From: JBEKZQ01 sp049509675
GTDB lineage: Bacteria; Planctomycetota; Planctomycetia; Pirellulales; Thermoguttaceae
Length of the DNA stretch: 8,602 nucleotides
Reading direction: 5' to 3'
Assembly (NCBI GenBank): GCA_049509675.1
Contig: JBEKZQ010000276.1
Coordinates: 1-8,602, forward strand
The translations under genes and the position numbers were made by a program. The notes under the pieces were generated by a model, which had not been told where the DNA came from, did no database searches, and saw only the letters and a program-made list of their open reading frames with translations. Position 1 is the first letter of the stretch. Each line of letters opens with the position of its first letter. Shown in pieces: positions 1 to 6,081 of this stretch.

Positions 1-483
1 GCTCATGCCGGCGGTGATTGCCTGGTCCTTGTCGTAGATGTAGACGGAGTACTTGCCGCTGCCATGCCCGATGAACCGCCCGCCCAGCAGTTCCCAATAA
101 ACGTCCGACGTCTTGTTGGCGTCCGTGGCGTGGACGGCCGCGATGCCGCCTCCCTGCTGGACGAAGTTCCACAATCCCTGCTCCTGTTTCGGGTCGCTGA
201 TGGTGCCGCCTGAGCCGTAGAACAGGACTAGGTCGTACTTGCCGATGTTCTCGGCCTTCAGGTCGTCGGCGCCGCGGGCGGTGGTGAGCGTGAAGTCGCC
301 GGTGCCCTCCAGCACCTTGCCCACCAGCGCGATGAACCCTTTTCCGTCGTGGCCGCCGTTGAACACGTACAAGACCTTGATCTTGCCGGCCGGGGCCGTT
401 TCTGCCGCCAGTCCTGCGGCCAAGCAGCCGAACACGCCCAACACGGCCCAGAAAACGCCCAAAGAAAGCTTGCGGCAGCACAT
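1..483 (-). CDS. Secreted ThuA-like domain protein (partial, C-terminus outside window)
   Basis: The reading frame runs unbroken from an ATG at 483 to the window edge, giving the first 161 residues. Residues 1-27 look like a signal peptide: basic Arg4-Lys5, a hydrophobic stretch, then cleavage probably after LAA at 27. The mature part starts with a beta strand (KIKVLYVFNGGHDGKGF, 34-50), then a Rossmann-like strand KYDLVLFYG (82-90), then GGGIAAVHATDAN (111-123) and LLGGRFIGHG (132-141). These match the class I glutamine-amidotransferase-like fold of the ThuA (trehalose utilisation) family. The start is supported by a strong ribosome site GGAGG at 492-496, eight bases upstream. In planctomycetes and relatives such proteins are often exported and fused to, or encoded near, sugar-metabolism genes; the precise substrate is unknown. 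It is divergent from a secreted glycosidase, consistent with carbohydrate use. A lipoprotein reading (VFGC at 17-20) is possible but the lipobox is poor. The fold assignment is fairly sure; the function is not. Confidence 0.82.
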   Translation of the reverse strand, partial: MCCRKLSLGVFWAVLGVFGCLAAGLAAETAPAGKIKVLYVFNGGHDGKGFIALVGKVLEGTGDFTLTTARGADDLKAENIGKYDLVLFYGSGGTISDPKQEQGLWNFVQQGGGIAAVHATDANKTSDVYWELLGGRFIGHGSGKYSVYIYDKDQAITAGMS

Positions 484-610
484 CGTTCGGTCCTCCAAGT
501 GTAAGATGTCGAGTAGCCGTTCAGGGTCCGGTTCACGCCGGACTCAGCCTAACGGTGCTGCCATGAGTCTGAATGGGCGGCCCGGGGAAGTCAAGCCGTT
601 CGGGTTCGGG

Positions 611-955
611 TTATGCCACCCAGGCTCCGGCGGTGACCCCGGGGCACGGCGTCCAGAACATGTTGCCCAGACACAGCACATTCGACCGCGAACCGTCGCC
701 CGCGATGTCGAGCCGTGCGGGAAACTTGCTGCCAACCGGAAGCAACATGCCGGACGAGAGAAGGAACTCGCTCCTAAAATCCCGCACTTGAACCAGGGGC
801 TGATCCGGCGAGGTCTTGTTGAGCCTCAGAATAGTAATGCAACGAGGCCGACCAACGGGAGGCCGGTCTTGCGGGGAAAAATCGCGCCCGCCATTGCATT
901 GCTTTGCTGAACACCAACAAATAAGATCGTGTTTGCCGACTGTTTCACCACTCAC
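611..955 (-). pseudogene. Possible remnant or small hypothetical gene
   Basis: An open frame of 114 codons begins at GTG 955 and stops at TAA 611. The last ~50 residues contain GSKFPARLDIAGDGSRSN, then LCLGNMFWTPCPGV, with about 70% G or C in third codon positions, as expected for a real gene in this genome. The first part shows no such character. I do not recognise a family. There is no convincing Shine-Dalgarno sequence before the GTG, nor before the inner ATG (LLSSGMLLPV). It could be the decayed 3' end of an older gene, a small real gene, or chance in GC-rich DNA. Confidence 0.18.
899..927 (+). promoter_or_regulatory. Candidate sigma-70-like promoter of the GH2-type gene
   Basis: TTGCTT at 899-904 and TAAGAT at 922-927 are separated by 17 bp and lie about 40 bp before the chosen start codon. 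Each box keeps only three or four consensus bases, so this is a moderate candidate judged by position and spacing. Confidence 0.3.
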
Positions 956-968
956 AAAGGAAGTCTAT

Positions 969-2774
969 ATGAAAACTCATGTCGCCGGCCGGCTTTCCCG
1001 CCTGCTGTTGGGAACTTGCTTGGCAATGCTTGTCAACGGCGTCGCTTGGGGCGCCGATGCGTCTGTCGTCAAACTCGTGCAGCACGAAGGCAAATGGCAG
1101 TTGCTTCGCAACGGCAAGCCTTACTTCATCAAAGGCGGCGGTGGCGGGGGTCCCAAGGACGTCCTGGCGCAGTGCGGCGGCAATTCGTTTCGCACGTGGG
1201 GTATCGACGCCTCGACGCTGAGCGAACTGGACGAGGCGGAGAAACTGGGCCTGACGGTCTCGTTGGGCTATTGGCTCGGTCATAAGGAACAGGGATTCCA
1301 CTACGACGATCCCGTTGCCGTCAAGCGGCAATTCGATGCCGTGCAAAAGGCCGTCGAGCGCTACAAGGACCACCCCGCGCTGCTCATTTGGTCGCTGGGC
1401 AACGAAATGGAGATCCAAGACGACAGTCCGGCCGTCTGGCAGGCCATCGAGGAATTGGCCAAGATGGTCCACCGCGTTGACCCTCGGCATCCGACGATGA
1501 CCGTCATCGCCGAATTGGGCAAGGACAAGGTGCAGAAGATCCGGCAGTTCTGCCCGGACATCGACATCATCGGCCTCAACACGTATGGCGGCGGACCGTC
1601 GCTGGCCGCGCGCTATCGCCAGGCAGGCGGGAAGAAACCGTACATCGTCACCGAATTCGGGCCGCCCGGCACGTGGGAAATTTCCATGAATGCCTTTGGC
1701 GCGGCGCCGGAGTTGACCAGCAGCGAAAAGGCCGAATGCTACAAGGCCACCTACGTCAAGTCGGTCCTCGGCGCCCCCGACCTCTGCCTCGGATCGTACG
1801 CCTTCACTTGGGGCTACAAGATCGAAGCCACGTCGACCTGGTTCGGACTATTCCTGCCCGACGGAAGTCGCCTGGCGGGTGTCGATGTATTGGAGGAGCT
1901 TTGGTCGGGCAGGCCGCCGGCGATGCCCTGTCCGGCGATCAAGAGCCTGGCCATCCAAGGCAAGCAGCAGGTCAGTCGCGGCGAAAAAGTGTGTGCGCGC
2001 GTCACGGCTGGCAGTCAAGGCGGCCCCGTGAAGATCGAGTGGGTCCTGTGTCCGGAGCAGGCAAACTACGGCGACCAAGGCAGCGGCGGCGCAGCCACCC
2101 CGTCCTTCCCCGAAGCGATCCGTGCCAACGGCGGCCCTGAGGTCGTCGTGACCATGCCGAAAGCGGGCGGGATTTACCGGCTTTATTGCTATCTTCGCAA
2201 CGCCCACGGCGGGGCCGCCGTCGGCAGCCTGCCGATCAAGGTCCTGGGACCTGTGGCCCCGCAGAAGCCGCTGGTGGCAAATCTGCCGCTGGTGATCTAC
2301 GGCGACGGCCAGAAAGGCATGCCGTACAACCCTTCGGGTTGGATGGGCAACACGAAGGCTATCCAGATGGAGGTTGACTGTACGGAGAACCCGCACGCCG
2401 GCGCCCACTGCCTTAAGTTCACTTACGCCGACAACGACAATTGGGCGGGAGTGGTTTGGCAGCATCCGGCCAATGACTGGGGCGAGAAACCCGGCGGCTA
2501 TGACCTGACCGGGGCCGAAAAACTCGTCTTCTGGGCACGCGGCGGCGACGGCGGCGAAAAAATCACGTTCGGCTACGGCGTCCTGGGTAACGACAAGAAG
2601 TACCACGACAGTTCCAAGGGCGAGATCCTCGTCACGCTGACCAAGGAGTGGAAGGAGTACTCGATCGACTTGAATGAAAGGGATCTCGGCCGGATCAAGA
2701 GCGGCTTCATGTGGAGCCTCGCTGGCCAGGGAAAGCCGCTGACCTTCTACTTGGATGGCATCCAATACAAGTAA
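969..2774 (+). CDS. Secreted glycoside hydrolase, GH2-type TIM barrel, with C-terminal beta-rich module
   Basis: This encodes a 601-residue exported protein expected to hydrolyse a beta-linked glycoside outside the cytoplasm. Residues 1-29 form a signal peptide (MKTHVAGRLSRLLL..., cleavage near AWG/A). The catalytic barrel spans about 33-320: GGNSFRTWG (70-78), then WSLGNE (141-146), where Glu146 is the likely acid/base, and YIVTEFG (225-231), where Glu229 is the likely nucleophile. The 83-residue spacing fits clan GH-A enzymes. About 322-427 looks like an Ig- or fibronectin-like section. About 438-601 is rich in beta strands and aromatics (NWAGVVWQHPANDWG, 491-505; LTFYLDGIQYK, 591-601), resembling galactose-binding or CBM-type jelly rolls. 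The N-terminal sugar-binding domain of full-length GH2 enzymes is absent. The frame stays open upstream to 816, but ATG 969 is chosen because AAAGGA at 956-961 sits seven bases before it and the signal peptide starts there. Substrate is not predictable; GH5-like activity is the main alternative. Confidence 0.85.
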   Translation: MKTHVAGRLSRLLLGTCLAMLVNGVAWGADASVVKLVQHEGKWQLLRNGKPYFIKGGGGGGPKDVLAQCGGNSFRTWGIDASTLSELDEAEKLGLTVSLGYWLGHKEQGFHYDDPVAVKRQFDAVQKAVERYKDHPALLIWSLGNEMEIQDDSPAVWQAIEELAKMVHRVDPRHPTMTVIAELGKDKVQKIRQFCPDIDIIGLNTYGGGPSLAARYRQAGGKKPYIVTEFGPPGTWEISMNAFGAAPELTSSEKAECYKATYVKSVLGAPDLCLGSYAFTWGYKIEATSTWFGLFLPDGSRLAGVDVLEELWSGRPPAMPCPAIKSLAIQGKQQVSRGEKVCARVTAGSQGGPVKIEWVLCPEQANYGDQGSGGAATPSFPEAIRANGGPEVVVTMPKAGGIYRLYCYLRNAHGGAAVGSLPIKVLGPVAPQKPLVANLPLVIYGDGQKGMPYNPSGWMGNTKAIQMEVDCTENPHAGAHCLKFTYADNDNWAGVVWQHPANDWGEKPGGYDLTGAEKLVFWARGGDGGEKITFGYGVLGNDKKYHDSSKGEILVTLTKEWKEYSIDLNERDLGRIKSGFMWSLAGQGKPLTFYLDGIQYK

Positions 2775-2825
2775 TTTGTGGCACCGCTTGCGTAAAGGGG
2801 TGCGGGGGATGGTATCGCGAGAAAA

Positions 2826-2851
2826 AGGTGCCGGGCACGCGGCTGGCACCT
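2826..2851. repeat. Short palindrome AGGTGCC ... GGCACCT
   Basis: A perfect 7-bp inverted repeat, AGGTGCC at 2826-2832 and GGCACCT at 2845-2851, encloses 12 bases. Its inner part could also pair as GCCG/CGGC (2830-2843). No T-run follows, so it is a weak terminator candidate; it may be a dispersed REP-like palindrome. Only one copy is present here. Confidence 0.4.
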
Positions 2852-3025
2852 CCTCTCACGCTGCAAGCAGTTCCCCCCTGCTGCCAGCCGTCGCGGCGTG
2901 ATTCGTATCAAGGTCCGAAGTAAGTGATTTCCCGATCTTGGGTCGATGAATCTGGGTAAAATCCGGGGAATTTGCGGGGTGACTTGCCGGTTTTGCGGCT
3001 TTTGAAAAAATTTTCGACGACTCCC

Positions 3026-3055
3026 TTGACGAATCACCCCCTGTAGTGCGAAAAT
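3026..3055 (+). promoter_or_regulatory. Candidate promoter of the two-gene operon
   Basis: TTGACG at 3026-3031 matches five of six -35 consensus bases. GAAAAT at 3050-3055, 18 bp later, matches four of six -10 bases. An AT-rich stretch lies just upstream. The inferred leader would be about 70 bases. The -35 is convincing; the -10 is less so. Confidence 0.4.
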
Positions 3056-3131
3056 TAAGTGCAGGAACAAAAGAGGCTTTTTTCGGATTGGCGGTTTCAG
3101 TGCAAGCCACCCGCCATTCTCAAAGGAGAAT

Positions 3132-4304
3132 ATGATGAAATTCAGCAAAGCTGCGTCGGTTGAAGAACTGCAGGTGATCAGCCGTTTTGAAAGCCTGCGG
3201 AAGATTCTGCTTTCCGAGCAATATGCGGATCATCTCACCAAACCCCTGGCCTATTGGGCCCTTCCCACCGACCGCCGATTGCCGTTGGCTTTCTTGGGAC
3301 GGACCTTGGAGGACCTGCTCAATACGCCTTTCTCGGAGCTTTCCAGCACGCCGGGCATCGGGCAGAAAAAAATCTGCTCGTTCGTCAAGCTCCTGGCCCG
3401 GGCGGCAAACACCGATCCCGCGGAACTGCCCACGGACTTGAGCAACTTGCCGCGCGAGATGGAAGCTGCCAGTCCGTCGGATGTCGAGAACGGACACGGC
3501 TTCAACCCTTCGGCCGTTTCGGAAGTGGTCTGGGGACAATGGCGCGCGAGTGTTCTGAAGCACGGACTGGGCAGTGAGAAACTCGGCCGCTTCGCCCCGA
3601 GCCTGCGAAACATGACCCGAGTGATCTGGAACACCACCCTGGAAACGTATAGCCGCTACACGCTGGGAGAAATCCGCGCGATGAAGACCCACGGTGAGAA
3701 GCGGGTGCGTGCGATCCTGGAAGTGTTTCACGGCGTCTTTGGGCTGGTCGCCAACATGGGAACGCAGGAGCACCTGGTGGTGCGGATCGCGCCGCGGCGA
3801 ATCGACCAGGTCGAGCAATGGATCGGACAGGTCCTGCAAACGCCGGGTGTGCCCGGCAAGGCGGAGATTTTCCAGAACATGGTCGGTCCGCTCTTGGAGC
3901 AGGTTCGCGTGGATGCCACGCAGCAGATCGCCAACCTGGCCGAGAATCGGCTGGGCCTTTCCGGTCCGATTACCAGTGTGCGTCAGGCGGCCCGATCGAT
4001 GGGACTCACCCGTGCCCGGGTGTACCAACTGCTCAACGAGATCAACGACATCATGGCGGTTCGCTGGCCGATGGGGCGCCACCAGGTGTACGAGCTCCGC
4101 GAGAAGTTCCATGCGGAGGTCGAAGGGGCGGATTCCACACCCGATCTGGAGCAGTTCCACGCGGCCATCGAGTTGTTCTATCCCGGAAGCCGCCGCGGGG
4201 CGGCCGGGCCCCTGGAGCACCTCGCCGAGTTGGAAGATGAGGACGAATCCGAAGTGGCCTCAGCCGTGGCAGAAGAAGAAGAGCACTTCGTCGAGGCCAA
4301 GTAG
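3132..4304 (+). CDS. Helix-hairpin-helix / sigma-4-like HTH protein, function unknown
   Basis: This encodes 390 residues (389 if the second ATG is used), predicted cytosolic with no signal or membrane segment. Residues 57-90 (RTLEDLLNTPFSELSSTPGIGQKK) resemble the helix-hairpin-helix of the RNA polymerase alpha C-terminal domain, with the characteristic PGIG turn at 74-77. A second similar segment is at 166-200 (YTLGEIRAMKTHGEKRV). Residues 281-306 (SVRQAARSMGLTRARVYQLL) resemble the helix-turn-helix of sigma-factor region 4. The tail from 362 is very acidic (EDEDESEV, EEEEHFVE). Together this suggests binding to DNA or RNA polymerase, but it is not a sigma factor: no region 2 is visible. AAAGGAG at 3122-3128 lies only three bases from ATG 3132 and six from ATG 3135, so the true start may be 3135. 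The next gene follows 18 bases after the stop, implying co-transcription. I have no named family. Confidence 0.75.
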   Translation: MMKFSKAASVEELQVISRFESLRKILLSEQYADHLTKPLAYWALPTDRRLPLAFLGRTLEDLLNTPFSELSSTPGIGQKKICSFVKLLARAANTDPAELPTDLSNLPREMEAASPSDVENGHGFNPSAVSEVVWGQWRASVLKHGLGSEKLGRFAPSLRNMTRVIWNTTLETYSRYTLGEIRAMKTHGEKRVRAILEVFHGVFGLVANMGTQEHLVVRIAPRRIDQVEQWIGQVLQTPGVPGKAEIFQNMVGPLLEQVRVDATQQIANLAENRLGLSGPITSVRQAARSMGLTRARVYQLLNEINDIMAVRWPMGRHQVYELREKFHAEVEGADSTPDLEQFHAAIELFYPGSRRGAAGPLEHLAELEDEDESEVASAVAEEEEHFVEAK

Positions 4305-4322
4305 GTTCTGCGTTGGAAAGGG

Positions 4323-5390
4323 ATGATGACGGACTCGAAGCAATCGGATCATTGGGCCCAGCTTGCATCGACCTTGGGCGCGGAACCGGCCCCAGAAGCG
4401 CAGCCACCTGGAAGGCCGTCGCCGGCAGCACCGCCCCGGCCACGCCCCAGAACGCCCAGCACAGCGAGCAAAGCTTCCCGCCCCGCCGCGGATTGGGACC
4501 AGTTGGCTTCGCAGTTGGGGGTCACGCCGCCTCCTGCGCCGCGGAAGGCGCCTCAGCCGACAGTATCGCCGGCATCCACACGGCCGTCGGCATCCACCGT
4601 GCCGCCGGCATCCACAGTGCCGCCGGCATCCACTGCGCGCGTGGCCACGGCGATCAGCACTGCGGCCGAGGAACTGTCGGAGGTGGTTGAGGAATTGGCG
4701 ATTGTCGCGGAGGGGTTGGCGGAGGTGGTCGAGGAGCCGGCTGCAGCGGAAAGGAAATCCTCGCACCGCCGGCGCAAGCGGCGGCGCAGAGACCGCGGCG
4801 AGGGTGAGTCTTCGCGCGATCGAGAGTTGCAGCCGGTTGCCGACGCCACCGAGGATTTCTCCGAGGATCTGCAAGCCGAACCCGCCGAGCAAACGGTCGA
4901 AGAGGAGGCCTTTGATCGTCCGCAGGAGTCGGAGGCCGATCGTTCGGGCGGAAGGCCCCGACGGCGGCGTTCGCGTCGCGGTCGCTCGCGAGACAGGCAG
5001 CGGCCCGGCGGCGCCGAATCGAGCGCCGAAGAGCTCATCATTGACTCGGAACCAATTGACTCGGAACCAATTGACTCGGAACCAATTGACTCGGAGCAAG
5101 ATGAGTCGATATTTGAGCCCGCCGAACCGGCCGGGTCGCGATTGTCTTTCGAAGAAGCCGACGAAGATCACGCGGACCATGACGACGAGTTCGCCGACGA
5201 GACAAGCGGAAAAGTCGGCTTCCGCAACATCCCCACCTGGCAGGATGCGATCGGGGTGATCGTGGGGACGAATCTTGAATCGCGGGCCAAGCGGCCGGGC
5301 AACGGCCCTTCGCGCGGCCGACAGCAGGGGCGCGGTTCTCGCGATCGGCGCGGTTCGGGAAATCGTGGCCCCCGCAAGAAACCATCGTAA
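4323..5390 (+). CDS. Disordered arginine-rich protein with WxxLAxxLG motifs
   Basis: This encodes 355 residues, mostly of low complexity and predicted disordered. Two related short motifs, DHWAQLASTLGAEP (9-22) and DWDQLASQLGVTPP (57-70), look like peptide docking motifs separated by Pro/Ala-rich linker. Residues 80-103 are four six-residue repeats (TVPPAS type) and 240-259 are four five-residue repeats (IDSEP/IDSEQ). Between them lie a glutamate/valine-rich helix (115-138, EELSEVVEELAIVAEGLAEV) and basic blocks HRRRKRRRR (148-156), RRRRSRRGRSRDR (213-225) and an RG-rich tail (331-353). Residues 298-321 (VGFRNIPTWQDAIGVIVGTN and following) look ordered and probably conserved. The basic and RG blocks suggest RNA or DNA binding, as in the tails of bacterial RNA-degradation scaffolds; this is inference. 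The start has GGAAAGGG directly before it (4315-4322), so ATG 4326 may be the real start. It is the second gene of the operon, and acidic/basic patches in the two products could let them interact. Confidence 0.72.
   Translation: MMTDSKQSDHWAQLASTLGAEPAPEAQPPGRPSPAAPPRPRPRTPSTASKASRPAADWDQLASQLGVTPPPAPRKAPQPTVSPASTRPSASTVPPASTVPPASTARVATAISTAAEELSEVVEELAIVAEGLAEVVEEPAAAERKSSHRRRKRRRRDRGEGESSRDRELQPVADATEDFSEDLQAEPAEQTVEEEAFDRPQESEADRSGGRPRRRRSRRGRSRDRQRPGGAESSAEELIIDSEPIDSEPIDSEPIDSEQDESIFEPAEPAGSRLSFEEADEDHADHDDEFADETSGKVGFRNIPTWQDAIGVIVGTNLESRAKRPGNGPSRGRQQGRGSRDRRGSGNRGPRKKPS
4560..4631 (+). repeat. 18-bp tandem repeat, four copies, in-frame
   Basis: GGCATCC recurs exactly every 18 bases (starts at 4571, 4589, 4607, 4625). 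The units begin at 4560, 4578, 4596 and 4614, and each encodes six residues of the type TVPPAS. The last two units are most alike, suggesting recent duplication. The repeat keeps the frame open and so adds length to a Pro/Ser/Ala linker. Confidence 0.85.
5040..5099 (+). repeat. 15-bp tandem repeat, four copies, in-frame
   Basis: ATTGACTCGGAACCA is repeated perfectly at 5040, 5055 and 5070, with a fourth copy at 5085 that diverges at its end (GAGCAA). Each unit encodes IDSEP (the last IDSEQ). Exact identity at synonymous sites indicates recent expansion by slippage. Confidence 0.92.
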
Positions 5391-5396
5391 ACCGCT

Positions 5397-5518
5397 AGGA
5401 CCGGCGAAACAATAACTGTCCTGTTCTCGAAAGTAGTCATCACGCTCCGCGTGATGACTTCCATCTCGCGGAGCGAGATGAGTACGATTGTTGCGACACT
5501 TATTCCTTCGCCGGTCCT
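5397..5518. repeat. 122-bp nested palindrome (REPIN/MITE-like element)
   Basis: The outer arms are a perfect 12-bp inverted repeat: AGGACCGGCGAA at 5397-5408 and TTCGCCGGTCCT at 5507-5518. The match continues inward through AATAA and TGTC, giving 21 of 24 paired positions. Inside lies a second inverted repeat, 5433-5456 against 5462-5485, also pairing at 21 of 24 positions around a 5-base centre. Each inner half is itself a hairpin with a three-base loop: 5435-5459 (11-bp stem, loop TCC) and 5462-5480 (8-bp stem, loop GGA). This is the architecture of REP doublets (REPINs), mobilised in other bacteria by RAYT transposases, or of a small non-autonomous element. No transposase is present. It starts six bases after the stop of the upstream gene and could also act as a terminator between convergent genes, though no T-run follows the stems. 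No clear target-site duplication is seen. Confidence 0.8.
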
Positions 5519-5664
5519 TACAGGGATTCCTTGACTACCAACGGCAACTGATCGATCTTGGCGGCCAATCTGGCCATCGTATGCAGTTGTCGTCGCGGGG
5601 AACGCCGCTGCTGGAACGGCGGATCATGGTGCAAGAGCTACGTATGAATTCCCGCCGGGCGTCG
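5519..5664. other. Spacer between palindromic element and response regulator
   Basis: These 146 bases lie between convergent genes and hold no credible gene. Short imperfect dyads occur (GGCCA-ATC-TGGCC near 5560-5575; CGCCG/CGGCG near 5600-5620), none convincing as a terminator. Confidence 0.4.
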
Positions 5665-6081
5665 TCATACCCCCTTGGCGGCGGCCAGCAGGCCATCGGC
5701 GCCGAGCGCTTTTCCGATGAGATCGACCAAAACCCCCTGGTCGAGTGGCTTGCGGAGATAGTAGGTCCCGCGAACACCATCGCTGCGGCGGATAATATCG
5801 GGACCCTGGGCACCGGAGAGAAACATTACCGGCACGTCGGCGAACAACGGATTCTGCCGCATTTGTTCGCATAATTCGACGCCGCTGATGTCCGGCAAAC
5901 TGGTGTCGCACAGGATCAAGTCAGGGACCAGGGTCGCAGCCGCCGCCAAGGCAGCCTCGGCGGTTGCGCAACACTCGACGGACACCCCCAGACCGGCCAG
6001 CGTGAGGCCGATCTGGTCCAAAATAGCCTGCTCATCGTCGATTATCAGGACCAGCGGTTGGCCTCGTTTGAATGACTTCAT
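5665..6081 (-). CDS. Stand-alone receiver-domain response regulator (CheY-like)
   Basis: This encodes 138 residues that are almost wholly one receiver domain, so it should accept a phosphoryl group from a histidine kinase and act through protein contacts rather than DNA binding. Visible key residues are the acidic pocket Asp15-Asp16-Glu17 (VLIIDDE), the phosphoacceptor Asp59 (LILCDTSLP), the switch Ser89 (MFLSG) and the conserved Lys111-Pro112 (YYLRKP). No output domain follows; the C-terminus after helix 5 is a short Ala/Gly tail (GADGLLAAAKGV). The frame could begin at GTG 6111 or ATG 6108, but ATG 6081 is preferred because AGGAAG lies eight bases upstream and the domain starts right after it. 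No kinase gene is adjacent, so the partner is unknown. The cysteines and weak alpha-4 region (GPDIIRRSDGVRGTYY) are untypical of chemotaxis CheY. Confidence 0.9.
   Translation of the reverse strand: MKSFKRGQPLVLIIDDEQAILDQIGLTLAGLGVSVECCATAEAALAAAATLVPDLILCDTSLPDISGVELCEQMRQNPLFADVPVMFLSGAQGPDIIRRSDGVRGTYYLRKPLDQGVLVDLIGKALGADGLLAAAKGV

Larger units (their letters stand above)
484..968. other. Divergent intergenic region between thuA-like and GH2-type genes
   Basis: This 485-bp spacer contains the 5' regions of two divergent genes. A weak promoter for the minus-strand gene may lie at 566-594 (TTGACT, 17 bp, CAGACT on the minus strand). A better candidate for the plus-strand gene lies at 899-927. 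On the minus strand, 611-955 stays open for 114 codons from a GTG; its second half (about 611-770) has GC-rich third positions and reads like the end of a real protein. No family is recognised and no good ribosome site is seen, so I treat it as a possible gene remnant only. Three near-copies of GGGTTC-like sequence occur around 598-612. I see no RNA gene. Confidence 0.5.
2775..3131. other. Intergenic region between GH2-type gene and HhH/HTH gene
   Basis: This 357-bp spacer has no credible gene. It holds a 7-bp-arm palindrome (2826-2851) about 50 bp after the glycosidase stop, and near its end an AT-rich patch (3001-3015, with GAAAA-AA-TTTTC symmetry) just upstream of a candidate promoter at 3026-3055. 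That patch is placed as an UP element would be. The middle (about 2860-3000) shows nothing I can name. Neither gene end has a clear stem followed by a T-run. Confidence 0.5.

Noticed and set aside
424..483. Lipoprotein signal in the ThuA-like protein.
   Set aside because: VFGC has Phe at the -2 position, which is poor for a lipobox; an ordinary signal-peptidase site after LAA fits better.
239..910. Plus-strand open frame of 223 codons across the thuA-like 5' end.
   Set aside because: Half of it is antisense to a signal-peptide-bearing ThuA protein with a strong ribosome site; its translation is low complexity.
816..968. N-terminal extension of the glycosidase to an upstream start.
   Set aside because: It would bury a good signal peptide 51 residues inside; the ATG at 969 has the ribosome site.
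1848..2849. Minus-strand open frame opposite the glycosidase (333 codons).
   Set aside because: It is opposite clear catalytic and C-terminal module sequence and has no family features.
3120..4220. Long minus-strand open frame opposite the HhH/HTH gene (366 codons).
   Set aside because: Low-complexity translation, no ribosome site, and the plus strand has a strong Shine-Dalgarno sequence, promoter and recognisable hairpin and HTH segments.
5435..5480. Ordinary rho-independent terminator.
   Set aside because: The stems are strong but no T-run follows on either strand, and the outer inverted arms are not explained by a terminator.
5488..5874. Plus-strand open frame of 128 codons opposite the response regulator.
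   Set aside because: It is antisense to an intact receiver domain and begins inside the palindromic element.
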